A stretch of DNA of 64,000 nt, taken from positions 164,257 to 228,256 of the forward strand of contig NZ_JBEPMA010000003.1 of assembly GCF_040545475.1 (NCBI RefSeq), read 5' to 3'. The notes under the pieces are model-generated. The model did not search any database. It saw only the letters and a program-made list of their open reading frames with translations, and was not told where the DNA came from. Source of the stretch: Peptoniphilus_A olsenii. GTDB lineage: Bacteria; Bacillota; Clostridia; Tissierellales; Peptoniphilaceae. Made by a program: the position numbers and the translations under genes. Positions 33,145 through 42,573 of this stretch are shown here, piece by piece. Position 1 is the stretch's first letter; every line of letters starts with the position of its first letter.

Positions 33145-34677
33145 TTGAAAAAAAGAACACTTATTATCATGGCTTTAGTGCTTTCTTTTGTACTAACAGC
33201 TTGTGGTGGTAAAGGGAGCGGCGCTGATGATACTTTAACTATTGCTATGGTATCTGATGCTGTTTCTCTTGACCCTACTCAAACTAACGATACTTATTCA
33301 AGTAACGTAAGTTTCCAAATTTACGAAGGTCTTATAACTCACGATAACAATAACGAAATTGTGCCTGTTCTTGCTGAAAGTTATGAACAAGTTGATGATG
33401 TTACTTATCGTTTTAAAATCAGAGAAGGTGTAAAGTTTCACAATGGAGAAGAACTTACTCCTGAAGATGTTGTATTTTCATTAAAAAGATGTATTGATTC
33501 TCCAAACATCAAACACTTATTTAATGTCATTGATAAAGATTCTGTAAAAGTGGTTGACGGCAATTCTGTTGAATTTAAACTTCTTGCTCCATACACTCCA
33601 ATTTTACACAACCTTTGTCACCCTGGAGCTTTCATTCAAAATGAAAAAGCTGTTACTGAAGGTGGAAGTGACTATCAAATGAATCCAGTTGGAACTGGTC
33701 CATATAAATTCGTTTCTTGGGCAAAAGCTGACAATATCAAGCTTGAAAAGAACGAAGATTATTGGGGCGAACCTGGTAATATGAATACTATTATTTTCAG
33801 AATTATACCTGAAGGTACTAATAGGACAATCGAACTTGAAAGTGGTGGAGTTGATATAGCTTATGATATTATTCCAACAGATTTAAAGAAGATTGATGAA
33901 AATGATGAGTTGCAATTATTTAGAGACTTCTCTTTAGGAACTCACTATATTGGTATAAATGTTTCTAAAGAACCTCTTAACAATTTAAAAGTTAGACAAG
34001 CAATTAGATATGGTATTGATTTAGATCAAATTATCCAGGCTGTATGGATGGGCGTGGGTGAAACTGCAACAGGACCTATGCCAAGTACAATTAATTATGG
34101 TATTCCTGAGGCTTTCCCACTTCCTGCAAGGGATGTTGAAAAGGCAAAAGCTCTTCTAGCTGAAGCAGGATATCCTGATGGAATTGAAATTTCAATGGCT
34201 ACTTCTGACAAAAAGGAAAGAATTGATATTGCAACTGCAATGAAAGAACAACTTGCTGAATGTAATATTACAATGAACATTGAAGTTCTTGAATGGTCTG
34301 CTTATTTGAAAAAACTTGAAAGTGCTAATTCTGATTTATTCCAATTAGGTTGGACAGCAGATGCCCCAGATGCAGATGGTATGTTATATCCAAACTTCCA
34401 TTCTTCACAAGTTGGACCTGGCGGCAACTATACTTTTGTTGAAAATCCTGAACTAGATGCTCTACTTGATAAAGCTAGACTTCTACCTGAAGGTGAAGAA
34501 AGAAAACAAGCATATGCTGACATCCAAAAAATTATAATGGATGAATGGTATTGGATTCCAAGTTATTATGAAGAAAAACTTGTTGGTGCGAGAGCTGATA
34601 TATCTGGATTCCCAATGAACGCTATGGGTTGGTATCCATTAAAAGATATAGTTAAAGGCGAAGCTGAAGCAAAATAA
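33145..34677 (+). CDS. Oligopeptide ABC transporter substrate-binding lipoprotein, importer 2
   Basis: 510 residues. TTG 33145 sits behind AGGAGG. The lipoprotein signal ends LTAC (Cys20), followed by GGKGSG and an SBP_bac_5 domain ('LAESYEQVDDVTYRFKIREG', 'PVGTGPYKFVSWAKADNIKL', 'ELESGGVDIAYDIIPTD'). It resembles binding protein 1 (1401) along its length. A stem-loop rather than a full terminator separates it from the permease gene. Its promoter block is shared with the third importer, suggesting coordinated control. Confidence 0.93.
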   Translation: MKKRTLIIMALVLSFVLTACGGKGSGADDTLTIAMVSDAVSLDPTQTNDTYSSNVSFQIYEGLITHDNNNEIVPVLAESYEQVDDVTYRFKIREGVKFHNGEELTPEDVVFSLKRCIDSPNIKHLFNVIDKDSVKVVDGNSVEFKLLAPYTPILHNLCHPGAFIQNEKAVTEGGSDYQMNPVGTGPYKFVSWAKADNIKLEKNEDYWGEPGNMNTIIFRIIPEGTNRTIELESGGVDIAYDIIPTDLKKIDENDELQLFRDFSLGTHYIGINVSKEPLNNLKVRQAIRYGIDLDQIIQAVWMGVGETATGPMPSTINYGIPEAFPLPARDVEKAKALLAEAGYPDGIEISMATSDKKERIDIATAMKEQLAECNITMNIEVLEWSAYLKKLESANSDLFQLGWTADAPDADGMLYPNFHSSQVGPGGNYTFVENPELDALLDKARLLPEGEERKQAYADIQKIIMDEWYWIPSYYEEKLVGARADISGFPMNAMGWYPLKDIVKGEAEAK

Positions 34678-34687
34678 TTTTTATATG

Positions 34688-34720
34688 AGCGGTTGTAGGG
34701 GGAGTTGCCTTGCAACTGCT
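34688..34720 (+). other. Intercistronic stem-loop between binding protein and permease genes, importer 2
   Basis: AGCGGTTG (34688-34695) pairs with CAACTGCT (34713-34720) with one G-U pair and no T-run. It probably stabilises the upstream message or partially attenuates read-through. Confidence 0.65.
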
Positions 34721-34741
34721 TGATATTTTAAAGGTGGTTAT

Positions 34742-35671
34742 ATGGCAAAATATGTTTTAAAAAGATTTTTATTTTTAATACCTATCATGCTAGGAGTTAG
34801 TTTTATAGTTTTCGGACTATTGTTTCTGACTCCAGGGGATCCTGCAAGAAATGCATTAGGTCCTAATGCATCTGAACAAGCTGTTCAAGAATTGCGAGAA
34901 GATATGGGACTAAATGATCCTTTCTTTGTTCAATATGGCAGATATATTAAAAATATAGTTACAAAAGGAGATTTGGGTCAATCTTATATCACTAGAAACC
35001 CAGTTGTAAAAGAAATTTTCAGTAGAGCTCCTGCTACTGTAAAGCTTGCATTTTTCTCAATTTTATTGGCGGTGATTATTGGAATACCCATTGGTATCAT
35101 ATCGGCAGTAAAACAATATTCAATTTTTGATAATGTGACAATGGTATTCGCACTTATTGGTTTATCAATGCCAGTTTTTTGGCTTGGTCTGTTACTTATT
35201 ATGTTCTTTTCAGTTAAACTTGGTTGGTTGCCGTCTTCCGGATTTTCAACTCCGTCACATATGGTGCTTCCTTGTTTGGCATTGGGACTTCAACAAGTGG
35301 CTGTTATTACTAGAATGACGAGATCGTCAATGCTTGAAATAATAAGACAAGATTTCATAAATACTGCAAGAGCAAAAGGACAAAGAGAAAAAGTTGTAAT
35401 TTTACATCATGCACTTAAAAATGCTTTGATACCAGTAATTACTGTTATTGGTCTTTCTTTTGGTCAACTTATGGCTGGTGCATTAATGACAGAAGTTATA
35501 TTTTCAATTCCTGGAATTGGAAGATTAATGGTTGACTCTATAAAAATGAGAGATACTCCAATGGTACTTGGATGTGTGCTATTCGTGGCTATTACTTTCT
35601 CTATAGTTAACTTGATAGTAGACCTTGTTTATACTTTCGTTGATCCAAGAATCAAGACTAAATATGTTTAA
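34742..35671 (+). CDS. dppB: Oligopeptide ABC transporter permease, DppB type (importer 2)
   Basis: 309 residues, equal in length to the paralogue at 3185. First helix at about 9-30, then LTPGDPARNALGPNAS, the extracellular signature of DppB. BPD_transp_1 domain with docking loop 'NTARAKGQREKVVILHHALK'. C-terminus VDPRIK. AAGGTGG precedes ATG. It pairs with the permease at 35681, 9 bases downstream. Confidence 0.93.
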   Translation: MAKYVLKRFLFLIPIMLGVSFIVFGLLFLTPGDPARNALGPNASEQAVQELREDMGLNDPFFVQYGRYIKNIVTKGDLGQSYITRNPVVKEIFSRAPATVKLAFFSILLAVIIGIPIGIISAVKQYSIFDNVTMVFALIGLSMPVFWLGLLLIMFFSVKLGWLPSSGFSTPSHMVLPCLALGLQQVAVITRMTRSSMLEIIRQDFINTARAKGQREKVVILHHALKNALIPVITVIGLSFGQLMAGALMTEVIFSIPGIGRLMVDSIKMRDTPMVLGCVLFVAITFSIVNLIVDLVYTFVDPRIKTKYV

Positions 35672-35680
35672 GGAGGGATT

Positions 35681-36634
35681 ATGGATATGAAAAGTTTTAA
35701 TACAAAGGAAAAACCTGAAGTAGAAGAAATCCCTGCTGGAGAGGTAAAAATTACTGACCCAACTTTAAAAGGCGAACATAAAAAAAGAGGTCGTTTTAGA
35801 AACGCAAAAGATGTTTGGATTAGAATGAGAAGAAATAAACTTGCTATGGTAGGGCTTGCTATTATTTTGTTCTTGTTTTTGGTTGCAATATTTGCAGATG
35901 TAATTGCTCCTAAAGGTTTTGCACAACAGGATTTAGCTAATCAATTTTCCAAACCATCTAGTGAACATATTTTTGGTACTGATGAACTAGGACGCGATAT
36001 ATTTTCAAGACTTGTTTACGGCTCTAGAATTTCATTGAAAGTTGGTTTTATTTCTGTAGGTATCGCATTAGTTGTAGGAACTACAATAGGTGCAGTTACT
36101 GGTTATTTTGGAGGAAAAGTTGACAATATATTGATGAGATTTATTGATATATTACAATCTATTCCTGATACGCTTTTAGCTATTGCAATACTTGCTGCCC
36201 TTGGACCAGGACTTGCTAATCTAATGATTGCTGTAGGTATAGCAGCAATACCAGGATATGCAAGAATAGTAAGATCTTCGGTATTATCTATTAGAGATAT
36301 GGAATACATTGAAGCAGCTAAAGCTGCAGGATCATCAAATGCTAGAATAATTTTTAAGCATATAATACCAAATTGTCTTGCACCAATTATTGTTCAGGCA
36401 ACACTTGGAGTAGCATATGCAATATTAAATGCTGCTGGGCTTTCATTTATTGGTCTAGGACTTGAGCCACCAACTCCTGAATGGGGAGCAATGCTTTCAG
36501 GTGGTAGAAGTTATATAAGAGATTACCCTCATATGACAATTTTTCCTGGTTTTGCAATTGTAATTACGATTTTTGCACTCAATGTGCTTGGTGATGGTCT
36601 AAGAGATGCTCTTGACCCTAAACTTAAACGATAA
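35681..36634 (+). CDS. dppC: Oligopeptide ABC transporter permease, DppC type (importer 2)
   Basis: 317 residues with an additional charged N-terminal tail of about 50 residues before the first helix (about 58-80). GTDELGRDIFSRL and docking loop 'EAAKAAGSSNARIIFKHIIP' are the family marks. It ends GDGLRDALDPKLKR. AGGAGGG (35671-35677) serves ATG 35681 or ATG 35687; the first is kept. 14 bases lead to the ATPase gene. Confidence 0.93.
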   Translation: MDMKSFNTKEKPEVEEIPAGEVKITDPTLKGEHKKRGRFRNAKDVWIRMRRNKLAMVGLAIILFLFLVAIFADVIAPKGFAQQDLANQFSKPSSEHIFGTDELGRDIFSRLVYGSRISLKVGFISVGIALVVGTTIGAVTGYFGGKVDNILMRFIDILQSIPDTLLAIAILAALGPGLANLMIAVGIAAIPGYARIVRSSVLSIRDMEYIEAAKAAGSSNARIIFKHIIPNCLAPIIVQATLGVAYAILNAAGLSFIGLGLEPPTPEWGAMLSGGRSYIRDYPHMTIFPGFAIVITIFALNVLGDGLRDALDPKLKR

Positions 36635-36648
36635 GGAGGTAGTAGTAT

Positions 36649-37638
36649 ATGGATAATTTATTGACAATAAAAGATTTAACTGTTGAATATATTACAGACT
36701 CCGGTAAAGTAGAAGCGGTTAACCATTTGAATATGAAAGTAGGAGTTAGAGAAACAGTTGGGTTTGTTGGAGAAACTGGTGCAGGAAAAACTACAACTGC
36801 AAAAGCTATTATGAAGCTTATCCAATCTCCGCCTGGATATATAAGAAGTGGAGAAATCTATCTCAATGGTTTAAATCTATTTGAAGTTAAAGAAAAGGAT
36901 ATGTTTAATATCAGAGGAGACAAAGTCTCAATGATTTTCCAAGATCCAATGACTTCACTTAATCCAATAATGACAGTTGGAGATCAAATAAAAGAAGTAA
37001 TAGAACTTCACCAAAATGTAACTAAAGATGAATTAGATGCTAAAACTAAAGAAATGCTTAGCCTAGTTGGTATTAGACCTGAGAGAATAAATGATTATCC
37101 ACACCAATTTTCTGGAGGGATGAAACAAAGAGTTGTCATTGCAATGGCACTTGCATGTAATCCTGAACTTATAATAGCAGATGAACCCACAACAGCTCTT
37201 GATGTTACAATTCAAGCACAAGTATTGGAGTTAATGAAAGAGCTAAAAGAAAAATATAATACTTCAATGATTTTAATAACCCATGACTTGGGTGTAGTTG
37301 CAGAAACATGCGACAAAGTTTGTGTGATTTATGCAGGTACAATAATAGAAGACTCTAGAGTAGAAGATATATATCAAAATCCACTACATCCTTATACAGT
37401 GGGGCTATTTGATTCAATTCCATCTTTAGATGAAGATGTCGAAAGGCTCACAGTCATACCAGGAGCCACACCTGATCCTTCAAATTTACCACAAGGATGC
37501 AGATTCCATCCTAGATGTAAAAAGTGCATGGAAATATGTAAGACTGAGTTCCCAGTAATGAGAGAAGTGGCAGCAAATCACTTTGTGGCGTGTCATCTTT
37601 ATAATGATGTAGGTGAGGTGAAAAACAATGCAAAATGA
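36649..37638 (+). CDS. dppD: Oligopeptide ABC transporter ATP-binding protein, DppD type (importer 2)
   Basis: 329 residues. Walker A is GETGAGKT (Thr where most have Ser), Q-loop FQDPMTSLNP, signature FSGGMKQR, Walker B LIIADEP and THDLG. The C-terminal oligopeptide domain has the Cys cluster 'CRFHPRCKKCMEIC', a possible iron-sulphur site. AAGGAGG precedes ATG 36649. The end overlaps the DppF gene by 11 bases, so the two ATPases are translated in a coupled way. Confidence 0.93.
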   Translation: MDNLLTIKDLTVEYITDSGKVEAVNHLNMKVGVRETVGFVGETGAGKTTTAKAIMKLIQSPPGYIRSGEIYLNGLNLFEVKEKDMFNIRGDKVSMIFQDPMTSLNPIMTVGDQIKEVIELHQNVTKDELDAKTKEMLSLVGIRPERINDYPHQFSGGMKQRVVIAMALACNPELIIADEPTTALDVTIQAQVLELMKELKEKYNTSMILITHDLGVVAETCDKVCVIYAGTIIEDSRVEDIYQNPLHPYTVGLFDSIPSLDEDVERLTVIPGATPDPSNLPQGCRFHPRCKKCMEICKTEFPVMREVAANHFVACHLYNDVGEVKNNAK

Positions 37639-38584
37639 TGTGCTAATATCAGTAAAAAATGTAAAAAAATATTTTGATACCAAATCAGGAACACTTCATG
37701 CAGTTGATGATGTATCTTTTGATATTAAAAAGGGAGAGACATTGGGACTTGTTGGAGAGTCAGGATGTGGAAAATCTACTGTGGGAAGAGCAATAATAAG
37801 ACTTCATGAACCGACAGATGGTGATATAATATTAAATGGCAAATCTATCCTCGATTACAAATCGAGACAAGAAATGAAAAAGCTTCGTCAACAGATGCAA
37901 ATAGTATTTCAAGACCCTTACTCATCGCTAAATCCAAGAATGAGTACCTTTGATTTAATTGCAGAGCCTCTAAGAGTAAATGGAGACAATATAAAAGGAC
38001 ATGAACTTGAAGATAGAGTATATCATATGATGGATACAGTAGGACTTGAAGACAGATTAGCAGATTCGTATCCACACGAGCTTGATGGCGGTAGAAGACA
38101 AAGAATAGGAATAGCACGTGCATTAATACTAAAACCTGAATTTATAGTAATGGATGAGCCAGTTTCAGCACTAGATGTATCAATACAGGCTCAAGTATTA
38201 AATTTGATGGACAGAATTCAAGATGAATTTGATTTGACATATTTATTTATATCTCATGATTTATCTGTAGTAAGGCATATAAGTGATAGAATTGCAGTAA
38301 TGTACTTAGGTAAAATAGTTGAACTTACAGATTACAAATCAATATTTGTAAATCCACTTCATCCTTATACACAAGCACTACTGTCAGCCATACCAATACC
38401 AAAATATGGATATGAAAGAGAGAGAATATTCCTAGAAGGCGATGTACCTTCGCCAATAAATCCAAAAGAAGGCTGCAGATTTGCAGGCAGATGTTCAAAG
38501 TGTATGGAAATATGTAAAGAAGTTACACCAAAACTTGAAGAAATATCTCCAGGACATTTTGTTGCATGTCATCTTTACGATTAA
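37628..38584 (+). CDS. dppF: Oligopeptide ABC transporter ATP-binding protein, DppF type (importer 2)
   Basis: 318 residues. Walker A GESGCGKST, Q-loop FQDPYSSLNP, Walker B FIVMDEP, SHDLSVVRH. The signature loop reads LDGGRRQR instead of LSGGQRQR: the serine that contacts ATP gamma-phosphate is replaced by Asp, a variant seen in some clostridial DppF proteins. The C-terminal Cys cluster CRFAGRCSKCMEIC is present. If the replacement reduces this site's activity, the DppD/DppF pair would have one weakened ATP site. Last gene of the operon. Confidence 0.92.
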   Translation: MQNDVLISVKNVKKYFDTKSGTLHAVDDVSFDIKKGETLGLVGESGCGKSTVGRAIIRLHEPTDGDIILNGKSILDYKSRQEMKKLRQQMQIVFQDPYSSLNPRMSTFDLIAEPLRVNGDNIKGHELEDRVYHMMDTVGLEDRLADSYPHELDGGRRQRIGIARALILKPEFIVMDEPVSALDVSIQAQVLNLMDRIQDEFDLTYLFISHDLSVVRHISDRIAVMYLGKIVELTDYKSIFVNPLHPYTQALLSAIPIPKYGYERERIFLEGDVPSPINPKEGCRFAGRCSKCMEICKEVTPKLEEISPGHFVACHLYD

Positions 38585-38609
38585 TATCTTAAAATTTAAA
38601 GATAATTAG

Positions 38610-38655
38610 ACTTCATGTATAGCTCAAAGAATTGAGTTATGTGTGAAGTTTTTTA
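38610..38655 (+). terminator. Terminator of importer 2 operon
   Basis: ACTTCA...GCTCAA-AGAA-TTGAGT...TGAAGT, an interrupted long stem followed by TTTTT. Confidence 0.8.
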
Positions 38656-38699
38656 TTTTTAATAACTCTAATTTTGATTATAAATGAATTTAAGAGACG

Positions 38700-39220
38700 T
38701 GTACGAATATTTATTTCAATAAAACTCAATAGATTATCCAACCACAGATAAGACTTCTTATGCGTTTGCAACGCATTTTTAGTCGAGATGACATAGAAAA
38801 GGACAACGACAACTCTTACTACTTTCATTCCGAGCGGAAAACCCGAAGGGTTTGTAGTCGAGGAATCTGCCTGTAGAGGAGTCGTTCTGTAGATATAAAT
38901 GGAAGTTTTTTCTTGAACTTTTTCACCACTTTTTTTATTTTAAACTTTACAGATTCTCTCCGCGGCATGCAGATCCTTCGACTACAGAAATCTTGACAGA
39001 TTTCTTTCGCTCAGGATGACATGGGAGGGGAAATATTCTCTCCACTAATTGTAGACTCTTTATGCGTTCGCTGACGCTTCTTGGTCGAGATGACACTAGA
39101 AAGGGCAACGACAACTCCTACTACTGTCATTCCGAGCGAGCAAGGCGAAAGTCGCCGTGTACTCGAAGAGTGAGGAATCTTCCTGTATAGTAGTATTTCT
39201 GTAACAATAATTAGAAAATT
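38700..39220 (+). repeat. Dispersed modular intergenic repeat, copy 4 (A-B-C-A-B)
   Basis: Largest copy. Module A at about 38748-38795, module B 38820-38905 (CATTCCGAGCGGAAAACCC), module C 38966-39048 (CCTTCGACTACAGAAATC, TCGCTCAGGATGACATGG), module A 39050-39105 and module B 39120-39215 (CATTCCGAGCGAGCAAGG). No supported coding sequence. Confidence 0.85.
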
Positions 39221-39611
39221 TATTCTAGAGTTATATAAAAAATATATAGTTCATTAAGAATTTGATTGGTTAATGAATTTGACAACACTTTAAATGTAAC
39301 CGCGACAAACTTATTAAATAAAAAACATTTGCATTCCCATATAAAATGTTTTTAAAGAAATTTATAAAATAATAGTTAATAAAATTTTTCAAAAAATTAT
39401 AGAAATGTATTTAAAAAATAATTTACTGAATTAGCAACGATTAATTTAGCATAAAAATCAAACATAATTGAACAATATTACATATTATGAAAACCTGAAT
39501 TTATAGTAAACAGAAGCAAATTTTAAAAAAATTGTAAACTTTATTAATAAATAATAAAAAACTTTATAAATATTTTATTATTATATTATGTAATTTTTAC
39601 TATATTTAAAT
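39221..39611 (+). other. AT-rich gap between repeat and control block
   Basis: Very AT-rich DNA with no supported gene. It holds a weak AAAACAT / ATGTTTT inverted repeat at about 39323-39354 and nothing else I can name. Confidence 0.5.
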
Positions 39612-39777
39612 CTTTGATATTGTGCTAAAGCCCCAAGTTATCGTTCATCTACTTGGCTAAATTTTCAATCGTTATTGATTAAAAACTATACTGATGAAAA
39701 TAATTTCATGAAATATAAAACGTTTAGTTTTTTTATGGTGAGACTGTCTTTTAATTTCTATACAATTTTGATATAAT
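39612..39777 (+). promoter_or_regulatory. Conserved upstream control block and promoter, importer 3
   Basis: Second copy of the block at 32873: CCCAAGTTATCGTT (39632-39645), palindrome ATGAAAATAATTTCAT (39694-39709), TCTTTTAATTT (about 39748-39758) and extended -10 TGATATAAT (TATAAT 39772-39777). The spacing between boxes is close to that of the first copy, while the filler differs. Here CCAAGT also has a nearby ACTTGG partner. Confidence 0.6.
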
Positions 39778-39891
39778 CTAGTTAATAGCAATTTTGTGAA
39801 GGGCATTTGTTTGGAATTATCGAGTTTGTTATGTGCAATTTAACATGCTTTCTACAAATGTTTTCCTTTGCTGATGATAGGAGGAATTATT

Positions 39892-41577
39892 ATGAAAAAA
39901 AGAACGTTATTGCTAACTTTACTTTTATGCTTATTTGCTTTTACGGCATGTGGCAAGGGTGAAGACAAAACAACTGAGAATGCTAAACCGACAGCTGAAG
40001 CTGGAGAGGCTGAACTTGACAAAGACCAATATTATATGGGTCACATTACTGCAGAACCAGTTACATTAGATGCTCAAGTTGGACAAGATTCTTATGGTAA
40101 ATATATAATCGAAAATGTATATGAACCACTTGTTCAAATTCACGAAGTTGAAGAAAATAAACTTGAAATTGAACCTGCTGGTGCTGAAAGTTATGATGTA
40201 TCAGAAGATGGTTTAGTTTATACTTTCCACCTAAGAGATTTTGAATGGGAAGATGGACAACCTGTAACTGCTGGGGACTATGAATATGGAATTAAAAGAG
40301 CGGCTGATCCTGACACTGCTGCACAAGCTTCATTCTTATTAGAACCAATTAAAAATTTTAAAGGTGTAAATAGTGGAGAAATGGCTGTTGATGAACTTGG
40401 AGTAAAAGCTGTTGATGATAAAACTCTAGAAATCACTTTAGAAAATCCTGCTGAATATTTCATCAAGATAGTTCCTTATAGAGTAATGTATCCACAACGT
40501 AAAGATATGGTTGAACAATACGGAGATACTTTTGGTTCTAGTACAGATGGTATTTTAAGTTGTGGACCTTTCAAAGTTACTGATTGGACTCATAATTCTG
40601 AAGTAAACTTAGTAAAAAATGATACTTATTGGAATAAAGACAATATAAAACTTGAAAAAATCAATTATAGAATTATAAATGATATTAATACATCTGGAAA
40701 CGCTTTTGATGTTGGTGAAATAGATTCAATGTCGACTTCTATAAAAGAATGGACTGATAAGCTTGACAACAAAGAAGGAACGCATTGGTATCCATTTGTA
40801 AGACCAACTCTTGATTTTATGACTATCAATACTGAAGACAAATTAATGTCAAATCAAAAAATTCGTCAAGCAATTCAAGCTGCACTTGACAGAGATGGAC
40901 TTAATAAACAAGTTTATTCAGGTGTTAATACTGACTGTACAGGTTGGGTACCTCCAACAATTAACTTGGGCAAAAAGCCATATGCTGAACAAATTGGTAT
41001 TAAACCTCTTAATGATTTAATTGAATCTATAGATGATCCTAAGGCATTATTTATCGAAGGATTAAAAGAACTTGGAATGGATCCTGATCCAACAAAAGTG
41101 ACTTTAGAGTATAAAGTTTCAAATACATCTGACTTAAAAGCTACTAATGAATATATTCAAGCTAATCTTAAAGAAGCTTTAGGTGTAAATGTTGATATTG
41201 TTACTCTTGAATGGCCAGTTCTTTCTAATGCAATGGACAATGGAGAATTCCAAATTTCTTATTCTGCATGGTCTACAGATTATGACGATCCATATGCAAT
41301 GCTTAGTATGTTCATTTCAGATGCAGATGTAATTGTTACAAACTGGTCTGATCCTGAATATGATAAATTAGTTAAAGAAGCTTCTCAAACAACTGATTTA
41401 AAAGAAGCTGCTGAAAAATATGGTCAAGCAGAAAAAATCTTAATTGATGCGTCACCTGTTATTCCAATAGCAAATGTAACACATCACAAATTTAGATATG
41501 ACTATCTTAAAGGCCTTCCAATATCAGAACTTGATACTACAGGTTTAAGATATGTTTACACTTCAGGTAGAAACTAA
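39892..41577 (+). CDS. oppA: Oligopeptide-binding lipoprotein OppA type, importer 3
   Basis: 561 residues from ATG 39892 behind AGGAGG (the frame is open eight codons earlier). Lipobox FTAC. The SBP_bac_5 domain is longer than in binding proteins 1 and 2 and of the enterobacterial OppA/MppA kind: GDYEYGIKRAADPDTAAQ, KNFKGVNSGEM and 'VNLVKNDTYWNKDNIKLEKI'. It therefore represents a different subgroup, probably binding longer or different peptides. The control block in front is shared with importer 2. A GC-rich hairpin follows before the permease genes. Confidence 0.93.
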   Translation: MKKRTLLLTLLLCLFAFTACGKGEDKTTENAKPTAEAGEAELDKDQYYMGHITAEPVTLDAQVGQDSYGKYIIENVYEPLVQIHEVEENKLEIEPAGAESYDVSEDGLVYTFHLRDFEWEDGQPVTAGDYEYGIKRAADPDTAAQASFLLEPIKNFKGVNSGEMAVDELGVKAVDDKTLEITLENPAEYFIKIVPYRVMYPQRKDMVEQYGDTFGSSTDGILSCGPFKVTDWTHNSEVNLVKNDTYWNKDNIKLEKINYRIINDINTSGNAFDVGEIDSMSTSIKEWTDKLDNKEGTHWYPFVRPTLDFMTINTEDKLMSNQKIRQAIQAALDRDGLNKQVYSGVNTDCTGWVPPTINLGKKPYAEQIGIKPLNDLIESIDDPKALFIEGLKELGMDPDPTKVTLEYKVSNTSDLKATNEYIQANLKEALGVNVDIVTLEWPVLSNAMDNGEFQISYSAWSTDYDDPYAMLSMFISDADVIVTNWSDPEYDKLVKEASQTTDLKEAAEKYGQAEKILIDASPVIPIANVTHHKFRYDYLKGLPISELDTTGLRYVYTSGRN

Positions 41578-41592
41578 ATAAATTAAATATAA

Positions 41593-41609
41593 GGGGGCCC
41601 AGTGCCCCC
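41593..41609 (+). other. GC-rich intercistronic hairpin, importer 3
   Basis: GGGGGC-CCAGT-GCCCCC, 16 bases past the oppA stop, no T-run. Conspicuous in this AT-rich DNA. Confidence 0.85.
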
Positions 41610-41636
41610 ATATTACACTAGAAGGAGAGGATTGAA

Positions 41637-42569
41637 GTGTTTAGATATATTGGCAAGAGATTGGTATATATGGTAATTACTTTATTTATAATTACTACTA
41701 TGACTTTTTATATGATGCATAGCATCCAAGGGGATCCACTTACTGCAATGGGTAGGACACTGCCTGAACAAACAAGAGAAAATTATAAGAAAAAGTATGG
41801 TTTGGATAAACCTACTTCTGAACAATACAAAATATTCTTAAAAAATGCAATTGTAAATCATGATTTAGGTTCATCTTATAAATATCCAGGTAGAGAAGTA
41901 ACTACAACAATAAAAGAAACTGCACCGGTATCAGGTAGAATCGGTGGTCAGGCTATGTTAATAGGGCTAACTATTGGTCTTATTTTAGGTATTGTTGCTG
42001 CTCTTAATCGTTCTAAATTACCAGATAGTATAATTCGAGTTGTGGCAATACTTGGTATTACTATTCCGGTATTTATAATGGGTGCACTATTGCAATATTT
42101 TTTCGCTGCTAAATTGAGATGGTTTCCAACTTCAGGTTGGGCTGGAGGCAGTTTTAAAAATACAGTTATCCCATCGGTTGCAATGTGTTTTGGATCAATA
42201 GCTACATATGCAAGATACATGAGAAGTAATGTACTAGAAGTTTTAAATCAAGATTATATTCTTACAGCACAAGCTAAAGGCGTTTCTAGATTTAATATCA
42301 TAAGAAAACATGTGTTAAGAAACGCAATTTTGCCAGTTATTACAATAATAGGACCACAAGTTGTTGGAATTTTTATAGGTTCATTTATTATCGAGAATAT
42401 GTTTAGTATTCCTGGACTTGGTTTTTATTTTGTAAGTTCTATACAAAATAGAGATTATCCAATGATTATTGGCAATACAATTTTTTATGCTTTCTTGTTT
42501 TTAGTTATTCAACTTGTAGTAGACATTATATACGGATTAGTAGATCCACGAATTAAATTTACGGAGTAA
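41637..42569 (+). CDS. oppB: Oligopeptide ABC transporter permease OppB
   Basis: 310 residues, GTG 41637 behind AAGGAGAGG. First helix about 9-29, then IQGDPLTAMGR as in OppB. BPD_transp_1 with docking loop 'LTAQAKGVSRFNIIRKHVLR'. C-terminus VDPRIKFTE. More distant from the permeases at 3185 and 34742 than those are from each other, in line with the divergent binding protein. Confidence 0.92.
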   Translation: MFRYIGKRLVYMVITLFIITTMTFYMMHSIQGDPLTAMGRTLPEQTRENYKKKYGLDKPTSEQYKIFLKNAIVNHDLGSSYKYPGREVTTTIKETAPVSGRIGGQAMLIGLTIGLILGIVAALNRSKLPDSIIRVVAILGITIPVFIMGALLQYFFAAKLRWFPTSGWAGGSFKNTVIPSVAMCFGSIATYARYMRSNVLEVLNQDYILTAQAKGVSRFNIIRKHVLRNAILPVITIIGPQVVGIFIGSFIIENMFSIPGLGFYFVSSIQNRDYPMIIGNTIFYAFLFLVIQLVVDIIYGLVDPRIKFTE

Positions 42570-42573
42570 TGAT

